Both the position numbers and the translations under genes were made by a program. The notes beneath the pieces were generated by a model. It saw only the letters and a list, made by a program, of their open reading frames with translations, did no database searches and was not told the origin of the DNA. A stretch of DNA of 64,000 bases from Pseudobutyrivibrio sp. (GTDB taxonomy: Bacteria > Bacillota > Clostridia > Lachnospirales > Lachnospiraceae), in the NCBI GenBank assembly GCA_024684955.1, contig JAIKWH010000062.1:25239-89238 (forward strand), written 5' to 3'. Numbering within the stretch: the first letter of the stretch is position 1; the number at the start of each line of letters is the position of its first letter. This document shows, in pieces, positions 54,557-63,251 of this stretch.

Positions 54557-55633
54557 ATGATTAAGAAAATCCTTAAGGCGGCTCTTGCTATATGTGTAGC
54601 AATTGTTCTTGTTATAGTTGCCTATATGGCCTATGTTTTAATTGCCTATCATAGGATTGAGGACATGACAAGGCTTGAGGTTATAGAGGGGGGCTCTTTC
54701 GAGCAAATCGAGACAGGCAAGGAGTACACCATAAGTTCATCTAACATGGGATTTGGTGCCTACTCAGATGATTATTCTTTTTTTATGGATGGTGGCACAG
54801 AGTCTTGGGCCTACTCCAAGGAGAGCGCACAAAACAACATCACTGGTCAGACTCAGTCTGTTATGGATATCAGCCCTGATATAATGCTTTTCCAGGAGGT
54901 TGATATAGATTCAACCAGGTCATATCATTTGGATGAGTATGAACTAATCAGAGACTTGCTTTTTGATAGAGGCTTTGAGTATGCATATACTTTTGCTCAA
55001 AATTATGACAGCCCATTTTTGATGTATCCACTTAATCAGCCTCATGGAGCATCAAAGGCAGGCCTTGTTACTGCTTCAGATTTTTCAATCAGTTCTGCCA
55101 TAAGAAGGTCCCTGCCTATAGAGGAGGGCTTTACAAAACTCATAGATTTAGATAGGTGCTATAGCAAAAATTATATTCAGGTGGCAAATGGCAGTCAGTT
55201 GGTACTGTACAATGTTCATTTGTCTGCTTATACAACCAATCCATCAACTGCGGAAAATCAGGTAAAGATGCTAAATGAAGACATGACATCAGAACTTGAA
55301 AAGGGCAATTATATAATTGCCGGCGGGGATATGAACAAGGACATGCTGGGGGATTCATCAAAGTATTTTGGCATAGAGTCTGATGCCCTTTGGGCACAGC
55401 CATTCCCAGAGGATTTGGTGGAAAGATTTACAGTGGTGGGACCACTGGACGAGGCAAAGCCTGTGGCTTCTTGCAGAAATGCAGACAAGCCATATGACGA
55501 GACTTCCTTTGTGCTTACCATAGATGGATTTATAGTTTCTGATAACGTAAAAGTTACTGGAGATGGGGTTATAGATAATGGATTCAAATATTCAGATCAC
55601 AATCCTGTGTATATGAAATTTGAATTAAAATAA
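54557..55633 (+). CDS. Membrane-anchored endonuclease/exonuclease/phosphatase family protein
   Basis: A 358-residue protein with an N-terminal membrane anchor (about 5-29) and an extracytoplasmic catalytic domain. The family's metal and catalytic motifs are visible: SSNMGFG near 60, FQEVDID near 114, NVHLSAY near 222, GGDMNKD near 254 and SDHNPVYMKF at the C-terminus. It could be a nuclease, lipid phosphatase or sphingomyelinase-like hydrolase; the substrate is not clear. AGGGGGA precedes the ATG, 8 nt after mutS2. Confidence 0.85.
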   Translation: MIKKILKAALAICVAIVLVIVAYMAYVLIAYHRIEDMTRLEVIEGGSFEQIETGKEYTISSSNMGFGAYSDDYSFFMDGGTESWAYSKESAQNNITGQTQSVMDISPDIMLFQEVDIDSTRSYHLDEYELIRDLLFDRGFEYAYTFAQNYDSPFLMYPLNQPHGASKAGLVTASDFSISSAIRRSLPIEEGFTKLIDLDRCYSKNYIQVANGSQLVLYNVHLSAYTTNPSTAENQVKMLNEDMTSELEKGNYIIAGGDMNKDMLGDSSKYFGIESDALWAQPFPEDLVERFTVVGPLDEAKPVASCRNADKPYDETSFVLTIDGFIVSDNVKVTGDGVIDNGFKYSDHNPVYMKFELK

Positions 55634-55662
55634 AGGTAATAAAAGGTAATAGGAGAGAGGTA

Positions 55663-57591
55663 ATGTTAAAAGTAGGTGTAGTCGTCGGAAATATTTCTTC
55701 TGACCACTCGGAAACCCTGCTAAGGGGAATTAGAGACAAGGCTAAAGATTTAGATGTAAAATTGTATGGATTCGTAGGTGTCCACACCAGTGAATACTAT
55801 CGAAATATTAATGACGCCCAGATTTCTGACGAGAATTTTAATTATCAATGTAATGTTATTTATGATTACAGCAGGTTTTGTAAATTAGATGCTGTAATAG
55901 TTTCCTGCGGAACAATCAGCCCATTTCTGGAGGGGACTTCTTTAGATGAATTCCTAGAGAGATTTCGAGGAATAAAGATGGTACTTGTGGAGGAAGAATC
56001 AGAGGATGAGGATGTCTCTTCCATCATTACCAACAATTACGAGGGAGAATACAACATAACCGAGTACCTCATCAAAGAAAAGGGATGCAAGGACATTGTG
56101 GTTATACGTGGACCTATCGGCAACAGGGATGCAGAGGACAGACTGAGGGCAGTGAGAGACTGCATGGAAGCAAACGGTCTCAGTCTGGATGCATCCAGAC
56201 TTGAGGTGGGAGATTTTTCCCAGGCTGTGGCAAATCAGCTCCAGGCCCTATTTGACCGCCATCCAAATTGTGACGCCATTATTTGCGCCAACGATATGAT
56301 GGCCCAGACTGCATATTCCATTGCAGAAAGAAATGGCAGGGTAGTAGGCCAGGATATTAATATAGTGGGTTATGATGATTCCTTTATATGCAACAGAATG
56401 CTGCCTACCATGACATCTGTAAAGCAGAGCGTATATGAAATGGGAGCTAGGGCTCTAGAGATGGCAGTGGACCTGAATGAGACTGGCAAGGGCGTCCATG
56501 AGACCATGCCAGGCAAGCCTGTATACAGAGGCTCAACTGGGGACAAGGATGTAAAGGATGTGGAGTATTTTCACAAGGTTGTTTCTGGTCTATCAGAGGT
56601 CTTGAACGGACTGAGAAAAGACATTTGGTTTATCTCTACTATCAGTGCATCCATGGTTGGAAATGTAGATAATGAGACCAGGTTTTACGATACAATGTTG
56701 GATAAGTTGGAGAAACTGGGATGCACATCAGCATGGGTCCTCCTGCTTAAAAATCCAATCCGCAGGGAGAGGATAGATACCTGGGAGTGCCCAAAGGAAC
56801 TGAAATTGGCTGTCCGGATGGTGAATGGACAAAGAGAAATTTACACCAATGGAAAGTGGCCAATTATTTCCAGGGAGTCCGCCAAAACCGATGGAAACAT
56901 GGTCATGTACCAGGATGAAAAAGATGTGTTAGTCAAATTTGCCTATCCGATGTTCCACGAGAAAATGCAGTATGGCATTATGGTTATTGACGCTCCTGTA
57001 GACAGACTATTTACAATGCAATTAGCCCTGGAGCAGATTGACTCAGCCATGTCATTCTACACCCTGCACCAGTCCCTCAAGGAAAAGAATCAAATCCTGG
57101 AAAATCTTTCTACCAAGGATGGGCTCACAGGTATATACAATAGACGTGGATTTACAGAGTTGATGCTGCACAAAATAGTGTCAAACCCAGGTCAGAGAAT
57201 GAGACTGATTATGGCGGACCTTGACCACCTAAAGCAGATTAACGACTCCTTTGGTCACAACGAGGGTGACTATGCAATTATTTCTACCGCCAAAATTCTA
57301 AAGGAAACCTTTCCAAATGGGGAGATAATTGGCCGAATCGGTGGAGACGAATTTGCCATCCTTGTCACAGATTCTTCAGATGAATCCTTTGAACAGCAGC
57401 GCACTAGATTGGTTAATAATTACACCAATTTTAATCTGACCCTAGGCAAGGGATACTATGTGGAATGTAGCGTAGGTGCAGTGGATTTTACAGGCGGCAC
57501 CAGCACAGGCATTTCAAACATATTTGAACTGGCAGATGGAGAATTGTACGCATCAAAGAGAGAGCGTAGAACCAGTGCTGTAAGACAATAG
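55663..57591 (+). CDS. Cytoplasmic LacI-type ligand domain fused to a GGDEF diguanylate cyclase
   Basis: A 642-residue protein with no signal peptide or membrane segment. Residues 1 to about 300 are a periplasmic-binding/LacI-type ligand fold without the helix-turn-helix (KVGVVVGNISSDHSETLLRGI, CDAIICANDMMAQTAYSI, VGYDDSFICNRMLPTMTSVKQ). A middle, GAF-like region (about 310-470) is followed by GGDEF (about 480-635) with IGRIGGDEFAIL near 560. The RxxD product-inhibition site is absent (PNGE at that position). Inference: a cytoplasmic small molecule, perhaps a sugar, controls c-di-GMP synthesis. AGGAGAGAGG precedes the ATG. Confidence 0.92.
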   Translation: MLKVGVVVGNISSDHSETLLRGIRDKAKDLDVKLYGFVGVHTSEYYRNINDAQISDENFNYQCNVIYDYSRFCKLDAVIVSCGTISPFLEGTSLDEFLERFRGIKMVLVEEESEDEDVSSIITNNYEGEYNITEYLIKEKGCKDIVVIRGPIGNRDAEDRLRAVRDCMEANGLSLDASRLEVGDFSQAVANQLQALFDRHPNCDAIICANDMMAQTAYSIAERNGRVVGQDINIVGYDDSFICNRMLPTMTSVKQSVYEMGARALEMAVDLNETGKGVHETMPGKPVYRGSTGDKDVKDVEYFHKVVSGLSEVLNGLRKDIWFISTISASMVGNVDNETRFYDTMLDKLEKLGCTSAWVLLLKNPIRRERIDTWECPKELKLAVRMVNGQREIYTNGKWPIISRESAKTDGNMVMYQDEKDVLVKFAYPMFHEKMQYGIMVIDAPVDRLFTMQLALEQIDSAMSFYTLHQSLKEKNQILENLSTKDGLTGIYNRRGFTELMLHKIVSNPGQRMRLIMADLDHLKQINDSFGHNEGDYAIISTAKILKETFPNGEIIGRIGGDEFAILVTDSSDESFEQQRTRLVNNYTNFNLTLGKGYYVECSVGAVDFTGGTSTGISNIFELADGELYASKRERRTSAVRQ

Positions 57592-57596
57592 ACATT

Positions 57597-57636
57597 AAAA
57601 GGCCCCAGGCATTTGACTTGCCTGGGGCCTTATTTT
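57597..57636. terminator. Bidirectional intrinsic terminator after the LacI-GGDEF gene
   Basis: AAGGCCCCAGGC and GCCTGGGGCCTT form a perfect 12-bp GC-rich stem with a 9-nt loop and a following TATTTT. It also serves the converging chemoreceptor. Confidence 0.92.
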
Positions 57637-57643
57637 GTCTATA

Positions 57644-59710
57644 TTATTGCTGGTCACCCTCTTCAATCTTGAAGTGGTTGATACTCGTATTCAGGTTAGA
57701 TGCAGCATCAGAAACTGATGAGGCAGCCTGAGAAACTGTGCCAGAAGAATTGGCGACATTTTGAGCTGTTTCAGCGATTCTATCAATGGAATCACTAACC
57801 TCCTGTGCAGATGCTGACTGCTCTTCTGATATGGCAGCAACACTGGATGCAACGTCATTAACCCGATCCATCTGAGAACCCATGTTAGTAAGGGTCTTAT
57901 TAGCATCATCTAATTCGTGAGAAATAGATGAGAATGTTTCTGCAGCAGAGTTTACTGACTCAGCGCTGGCATTAATGAGGGCTGTATTGCTCTCTGATTT
58001 CTCAGCCAAAGCCCTAACTGATGCAGACATCTTTTGGATGATCTCTGCAATCTTTTGAGTAGATTCAGCAGAGTTGCTTGCCAGTTGTCCAATCTCAGTA
58101 GCAACAACTGCAAATCCCTTTCCAGCCTCACCTGCTCTTGCAGCCTCGATGGAAGCGTTAAGAGAAAGGAGGTTTGTCTGAGATGCAATAGAAGCAATCA
58201 TATCAATGATTTCATTGATTTGGGCTGCTGACTCATCAACAGATTTAACGGCGTCATTCATTTCATTCATAGAAGCCATAACGTCTGACATACCAGAACT
58301 TACTGATTGCATGTCTTTCTGTCCTTCATCTGCCTTTTCAACCAGAATCTTCATAGCGTCCATAATCTGTGACTGGCCATCTGTCAAATCAGAAACAGCC
58401 TGAGCGAGAGTTGTGGCAGAATTAGCAACCTCTGTTACTGAGATTGACATATTCTTCATATTATCCTTGATTGAATCCATAGATGATGCCTGATCATTTG
58501 CAGCCTCATTCAAAGAGCCAGCTGTAGAAGATGACCTTTCAGCATTGACTTCCAACTGGGCAGACACATCTTTAATATTTTTAATAGTATCACGCATGTT
58601 GTTGATGAAGCCCTTCATCTGAGAATTCATGAAGGAAATTTCATCATTACCGCTTTCTGTAATTAAGACTGTAAAGTCGCCATTGGCGATACTTTCAATA
58701 TTATTTGTAAGAGCAGATACAGGATTTTTAACAAGTCTATTCATCATCATAAGGATGAAGATTGAAAGTGCTACAAGAACTATAAGCGAGGTAACTACAA
58801 CAATAATTGCCATCCTATAGTTGCTAGCATTAACTTGCAACTTGTTAGCATAGTCAATAATGAGCCAATCAGTTCCTTCGATTGGAGAAGCAACTGCATA
58901 ATAAGGACCATCGTCTCCATCAATGTAAGTAACTTCATGGCTGCCAGATGCTACAAGCGCTCCACAAGACTGAAGGAATTTTGAGTCTGTCTGGTCAGCA
59001 AGATATGTTCCGGCGATTTCAGGATTCTCGTAGCTTAAAATCATGCCATCTCCAGTAACCAGCATTGCTTTACCACAATCTAGGAAAGTAACTTCATTGA
59101 GGTAACTTTGGATTGATGACATCATAAGGTCAGAACAAAGAGCACCCTCACGACCGTCCTTAAAGTTGATATGTCTGACATAAGTAGCACAAAGGGCACC
59201 ACTGGCCTTGTCAAAATATGGAACATCATAGAGGTATAGGCCCTCGTCAGATTGAGATAATGCCAGCAAATACCATTCTTTTTCAGTAACAACATAGTCT
59301 GGGCCTGGATCATATTCAAATGGCAGAATTAGATTGTTATCACTAATACCAATGTAAAGACCTGCAGGAATCATGTCGCAGCGTCCTTCAGTTGTCTTCA
59401 GGTAAGAACGAATTTGCTCGTTATCAATCCAATCTGAGAATTCAAGGGTGTCACCAACAGAATTCATGAAATAGAAAGAAGATTTCAACTCTCTGTTTGC
59501 CAACTCTGTATCAGCGGCTGCTTGAGCCTCAAAGGTATTGAAAATCATCCTCTTTGTCGAAGAAACAATATTCACATAAATGATTGCCAAAATAATTGCA
59601 AGAGAAATTGCAATTATTGGAACCAACATGCGAAGAAGCTTTGTGCTAATGTGGCCATGTGAGATAGTTGCAGCCACATTTTTTTTTGCTTTTTTTCCTT
59701 TCTTAGCCAT
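57644..59710 (-). CDS. Methyl-accepting chemotaxis protein with double-Cache sensor (fifth of five)
   Basis: A 688-residue receptor. A basic start ([11 protein letters not shown]) and membrane segment 1 (about 29-50) precede a large dCache-like extracellular domain (about 51-300), with [17 protein letters not shown] and [20 protein letters not shown]. Membrane segment 2 (about 305-328), HAMP (to about 385) and a signalling tip [29 protein letters not shown] near 511 follow. Double-Cache receptors often bind amino acids or organic acids. GGAGG lies 6 nt before the ATG. Confidence 0.94.
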   Translation of the reverse strand: MAKKGKKAKKNVAATISHGHISTKLLRMLVPIIAISLAIILAIIYVNIVSSTKRMIFNTFEAQAAADTELANRELKSSFYFMNSVGDTLEFSDWIDNEQIRSYLKTTEGRCDMIPAGLYIGISDNNLILPFEYDPGPDYVVTEKEWYLLALSQSDEGLYLYDVPYFDKASGALCATYVRHINFKDGREGALCSDLMMSSIQSYLNEVTFLDCGKAMLVTGDGMILSYENPEIAGTYLADQTDSKFLQSCGALVASGSHEVTYIDGDDGPYYAVASPIEGTDWLIIDYANKLQVNASNYRMAIIVVVTSLIVLVALSIFILMMMNRLVKNPVSALTNNIESIANGDFTVLITESGNDEISFMNSQMKGFINNMRDTIKNIKDVSAQLEVNAERSSSTAGSLNEAANDQASSMDSIKDNMKNMSISVTEVANSATTLAQAVSDLTDGQSQIMDAMKILVEKADEGQKDMQSVSSGMSDVMASMNEMNDAVKSVDESAAQINEIIDMIASIASQTNLLSLNASIEAARAGEAGKGFAVVATEIGQLASNSAESTQKIAEIIQKMSASVRALAEKSESNTALINASAESVNSAAETFSSISHELDDANKTLTNMGSQMDRVNDVASSVAAISEEQSASAQEVSDSIDRIAETAQNVANSSGTVSQAASSVSDAASNLNTSINHFKIEEGDQQ

Positions 59711-59761
59711 AGTAACCTCCGTGATTCTTTCCTGTATTGCTGACTCATTCTATAAACGAAT

Positions 59762-59780
59762 AAATGCCCTTGGGGCATTT
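59762..59780. promoter_or_regulatory. Inverted repeat upstream of the fifth chemoreceptor
   Basis: AAATGCCC and GGGCATTT are perfect 8-bp arms with a 3-bp spacer, 52 bp upstream of the chemoreceptor ATG, close to a possible -10 (TATAGA on the minus strand). Compact enough to be a repressor or activator site. Confidence 0.45.
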
Positions 59781-59939
59781 GGTACTATATTAGATTTAAC
59801 TACAAAAAAAAGAAGAAATAATGGTAGAAATATGAAAAAAATCGTAAAAATAAAAAAGAGTAAACAAGGAATTTGTGTAAAGGTCTTTTACTTAAAAAAA
59901 AGAGGAGGAACAAAGAAGATTTTAGGGCAAGCCTCACAA

Positions 59940-59968
59940 TTGATAAGAGGAGATATTTTTCGTATAAT
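59940..59968 (+). promoter_or_regulatory. Sigma-A promoter for yhaM
   Basis: TTGATA and TATAAT are separated by exactly 17 bp, giving a leader of about 50 nt before yhaM. Confidence 0.75.
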
Positions 59969-60024
59969 AATTAAAGATTTTTGCATAAAGCAAGTGGCCT
60001 TTGGGCCTTAGAATGGAGATTTTA

Positions 60025-60975
60025 ATGAAATACATCAACACCCTCAAAGAGGGAGACAGAGGAACAGAAACTTACCTTTGCAAAAAGAAAACTCAGGGCA
60101 TTTCTAAAACCGGCAAGGCTTTTGAATCCCTTACACTTTGTGATAAAAGTGGCACTATTGACGCCAAAATATGGGACGTGGATTCTGAGGGAATCAGCGA
60201 TTTTGACGAGCTGGATTTTGTCACTGTTACAGGAGATATTACTAGTTGGAATGGGGCATTGCAGTTTAACATCAAAAGACTGCGCAAGGCCAACCCTGGC
60301 GAATATGAACTTACAGATTACATCCCTGCTTCAAAAAAGGATATTGGGCAGATGTGGAAGGACCTTATGGCATTGATTGATTCAATCCGTACCCCATATT
60401 TCAACGCTTTGCTTAAAATGTTTTTTGTGGATGACAAGGATTTTATCCAGGACTTTAAGAATCATTCTGCTGCCAAGTCTGTGCACCACGGTTTTACAGG
60501 TGGGCTTTTGGAGCACACCTTGTCTGTTGCTACAAACTGCGACTACTTTAGCAGGCAGTATCCATTTTTGGATAGGGATTTGCTTATTACAGCAGCTATT
60601 TTCCACGACATCGGAAAGGTAAAAGAACTTTCTGATTTCCCACGGAATGACTATACTGACCAGGGACAACTTTTGGGCCATATTTATGTGGGCGCAAATA
60701 TGTTGGACCGGGCCATTGACCATATTGATGGTTTCCCACAGGTAAAGAGGGATGAGCTTATCCACTGTATTCTTTCTCACCATGGGGAGTTAGAATTTGG
60801 TTCACCTAAAAAACCAGCTATCGCTGAGGCTATTGCCCTTTCTTTTGCAGACAACATCGACGCAAAACTTGAGACAATATATGAGGCTTTGGAAAATGTT
60901 GAGGAAAACAATCTTACTTGGCAAGGTTTTAACCGCCTTTTGGATTCAAACATCCGCAGAACAGGTAAAAATTAA
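60025..60975 (+). CDS. yhaM: 3'-5' exoribonuclease YhaM
   Basis: A 316-residue enzyme matching YhaM in length (314 in B. subtilis) and layout: an N-terminal OB-fold (about 1-100) and a C-terminal HD domain (about 150-290) with HHGFTGGLLEHTLSVA, IFHDIGKVKEL and LSHHGELEFGSPKKP. It degrades RNA, and in some species DNA, from the 3' end. TGGAGA lies 7 nt before the ATG at 60025; the track start 24 nt upstream lacks a ribosome site. The stop overlaps the next ATG (TAATG). Confidence 0.94.
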   Translation: MKYINTLKEGDRGTETYLCKKKTQGISKTGKAFESLTLCDKSGTIDAKIWDVDSEGISDFDELDFVTVTGDITSWNGALQFNIKRLRKANPGEYELTDYIPASKKDIGQMWKDLMALIDSIRTPYFNALLKMFFVDDKDFIQDFKNHSAAKSVHHGFTGGLLEHTLSVATNCDYFSRQYPFLDRDLLITAAIFHDIGKVKELSDFPRNDYTDQGQLLGHIYVGANMLDRAIDHIDGFPQVKRDELIHCILSHHGELEFGSPKKPAIAEAIALSFADNIDAKLETIYEALENVEENNLTWQGFNRLLDSNIRRTGKN

Positions 60976-62444
60976 TGAATAAAAACGATATTGTACGTCT
61001 CACAATAGAAGATATGTCCCTTGAGGGGGCTGGAATTGGTCACACTGATGGTGTGACCATTTTTGTCAAAGATGCCATAGTAGGAGATGTAGTAGATGCA
61101 ATAATCACCAAGGTTAAAAAAACTTACTGCTTTGCCGCTTTAAAAGAAGTACTTGAGGCATCCCCTTATAGGGTAGAGCCTCCTTGTCCCATTGCAAGGA
61201 CCTGCGGCGGCTGTCAGATTATGCAGATAGACTATGACAAGCAATTGGAGATAAAAGAAAACATTGTAGCAAACAATTTGGTAAAAATTGGAGGCTATGA
61301 AAGGACTTTTGTTGACAGTGTCCATGAGCCTATTATTGGGATGGAGAATCCTTTCCGCTATCGCAACAAGGCCCAGGTCCCTATAGGAAAAGATAGGGAT
61401 GAAAATATTGTGGCTGGCTTTTACGGAGCCAGAAGCCATAGGATTGTGCCAAGCAGGGATTGTATGATTTGCTCTCAAAAGAGCATGGAGATAGTTTATG
61501 CTGTCATAGACTACATGAATGAAAATGGTGTGGCAGCCTATGATGAGGAAACTGGCAAGGGACTTATTCGCCATGTTCTAGTGAGAGAAGGTAAGGCAAC
61601 AGGCCAAGTCATGGTTTGTGTGGTGGTAAATGGAGACAAATTACCAGCAGTGGATTCCCTCATTAGCCATGTAAGGACAGTGGAGCCAGATTTGGCATCT
61701 CTTGTTATGAATATCAATACCCGCAGGGACAATGTAATCATGGGATATGAGACCATGACCCTCTTTGGATCAGACGCTATATTAGATTCCATCACTCTGA
61801 AAAATGGTGATACCATCAGTTTTGCTATTTCAGCCAATTCTTTTTACCAGGTAAATCATGACCAGATGGAAAGGCTTTATAGCAAGGCCTTGGAGTATGC
61901 TGATTTGCACGGGGATGAACAGGTATGGGACCTGTATTGCGGCATAGGAACCATTTCCCTGTCTATGGCAAAAAAGGCCGGCAGGGTAATAGGAATAGAA
62001 GTGGTGCCCCAGGCCATTGAAAATGCAAAGGCCAACGCCAAGTTAAACGGCCTAAACAACGCTGAATTCTATTGTGGAGAAGCGGAGGTTGTTCTCCCTG
62101 AAATATATAAAAAGATGGCAAGCCCTGACGTAATTATGGTGGACCCACCTAGAAAAGGCTGCGATACAGTGGCACTAGACACCATGATTAAAATGAAGCC
62201 AAACCGAATCGTCTATGTCAGCTGTGACTCCGCCACCCTAGCCAGAGACCTTAAATATCTGGAAGAAGGGGGCTACCATCTGAAAAAATACACAGTGGTA
62301 GATCAGTTTGGACACACTATGCATGTGGAGACTGTGGTTCTTCTGTCCCAACAAAAGTCGGATGATCATATCGAGATAGAGATTAATCTGGATGAGATTG
62401 ATGCGACAAGCGCTGAGGCGAAGGCTACATATAAGGAGATCTAG
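60975..62444 (+). CDS. rlmD: 23S rRNA (uracil-C5)-methyltransferase, RlmD/RlmCD type, cut short by an in-frame TAG
   Basis: A 489-residue enzyme with an N-terminal TRAM domain (to about 58), the 4Fe-4S cysteine set (CPIARTCGGC near 71 and CMIC near 160), the SAM site LYCGIGTISLSMAKKAG near 320, VDPPRKGCD and the catalytic Cys in YVSCDSATLARDL near 415. The catalytic core is complete. It ends at TAG (62442-62444), after which the same frame continues for 62 codons with a tail typical of Lachnospiraceae homologues. The enzyme is therefore likely active but shortened. Its ATG overlaps the yhaM stop. Confidence 0.92.
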   Translation: MNKNDIVRLTIEDMSLEGAGIGHTDGVTIFVKDAIVGDVVDAIITKVKKTYCFAALKEVLEASPYRVEPPCPIARTCGGCQIMQIDYDKQLEIKENIVANNLVKIGGYERTFVDSVHEPIIGMENPFRYRNKAQVPIGKDRDENIVAGFYGARSHRIVPSRDCMICSQKSMEIVYAVIDYMNENGVAAYDEETGKGLIRHVLVREGKATGQVMVCVVVNGDKLPAVDSLISHVRTVEPDLASLVMNINTRRDNVIMGYETMTLFGSDAILDSITLKNGDTISFAISANSFYQVNHDQMERLYSKALEYADLHGDEQVWDLYCGIGTISLSMAKKAGRVIGIEVVPQAIENAKANAKLNGLNNAEFYCGEAEVVLPEIYKKMASPDVIMVDPPRKGCDTVALDTMIKMKPNRIVYVSCDSATLARDLKYLEEGGYHLKKYTVVDQFGHTMHVETVVLLSQQKSDDHIEIEINLDEIDATSAEAKATYKEI

Positions 62445-62633
62445 GACTGGGTGCAGGGGAAGTACGGATTTCATGTGACGAATCTGAATATCGCTCAGGT
62501 GAAACAGAAGCATGGGATCATTGAGCGGGAAAACTACAATAAGCCGAAGTTTGCAGATAGCAAGCAACCGGGATGTCCGGAAGAAAAGGTTAAGGCGATA
62601 GAGGATGCTTTGAGGCATTTTCAGATGATATAA
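62445..62633 (+). pseudogene. Detached C-terminal tail of the rlmD-type methyltransferase
   Basis: In frame with the preceding gene and directly after its TAG, this stretch encodes DWVQGKYGFHVTNLNIAQVK...KVKAIEDALRHFQMI, then TAA. From memory, related clostridial methyltransferases continue without a break here, commonly with Gln (CAG) at the TAG position, so a single C-to-T change would explain it. The track's GTG start at 62451 has no ribosome site. Codon use (GCG, CCG, GGG) differs from the upstream gene. Confidence 0.72.
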
Positions 62634-62660
62634 AAAAACAATCATAGGAGTGAAAAAACA

Positions 62661-63119
62661 TTGGAATATAGAGTAGCAACTTTGGATGATATTGATTTAT
62701 TGACTGCTTCCCGTGTTAAAGTTCTAAGAGCGGCAAATAAGTTAGATGATTCTGTTGATATGACAGAGGTAGAAAAAGAATCTTACAATTATTATCAGAA
62801 AGCATTGGCTGATGGTACGCATTTTGCAATTCTCGTAATGGCTGATGGTGAATTTATAGGCGCAGGCGGTGTTAGCTTTTATAATGTTATGCCGACCTAT
62901 CATAATCCAAGTGGCAAGAAAGCCTACATCATGAATATGTATACAGATCCGAGCTATAGAAGACAGGGAATTGCTTATAAAACATTAGATATGCTTGTTA
63001 ACGTCGCAAGAAAACGAGAGATAAATCAAATATCATTGGAAGCGACAGATATGGGGCGGCCTTTATACGAAAAATATGGTTTTGTTAAAATGGAATCTGA
63101 AATGGAACTAGTCTTTTGA
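62661..63119 (+). CDS. GNAT family N-acetyltransferase
   Basis: A 152-residue acetyltransferase with the acetyl-CoA loop YRRQGIAYKTLDMLV near residue 97 (R/Q-x-x-G-I/x pattern), the preceding strand IMNMYTDPSYR, and the C-terminal LEATDMGRPLYEKYGFVKME. The substrate cannot be predicted. The start is TTG at 62661, 10 nt after AGGAG; the first in-frame ATG would delete the first strand. It lies in the probable accessory right end of the window. Confidence 0.88.
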   Translation: MEYRVATLDDIDLLTASRVKVLRAANKLDDSVDMTEVEKESYNYYQKALADGTHFAILVMADGEFIGAGGVSFYNVMPTYHNPSGKKAYIMNMYTDPSYRRQGIAYKTLDMLVNVARKREINQISLEATDMGRPLYEKYGFVKMESEMELVF

Positions 63120-63167
63120 AAAAGGGGTATATCTTCTTGGAGGGCAAACCGCCTTTGTCTTATATGC

Positions 63168-63207
63168 ACGATAATTATACATGAAATTATCGTACGCATA
63201 CGATAAT
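63168..63207. repeat. Three alternating copies of an ACGATAAT motif
   Basis: ACGATAATT (63168), its exact inverse AATTATCGT (63185) and ACGATAAT (63200) form two overlapping inverted repeats. They end 45 bp before the AAA ATPase gene, a position suited to an operator. Confidence 0.7.
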
Positions 63208-63251
63208 ATACAAGGTGTAACATCGTGACAATATGATAGTTGGAGGTAAAC

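Larger units (their letters stand above)
59711..60024. other. Intergenic region between the fifth chemoreceptor and yhaM
   Basis: A 314-bp A/T-rich region between divergent genes. It holds the 8-bp inverted repeat at 59762-59780 and the yhaM promoter at 59940-59968. An ORF that the track runs through here (59580-60011) is antisense to the chemoreceptor in its first part and covers the yhaM promoter in its second; I do not consider it a gene. Confidence 0.7.

Noticed and set aside
59580-60011. 143-residue ORF running from inside the fifth chemoreceptor into the yhaM leader
   Set aside because: The first half is antisense to the receptor and the second half contains the yhaM promoter; there is no ribosome site and the residue mix is Lys-rich low complexity.
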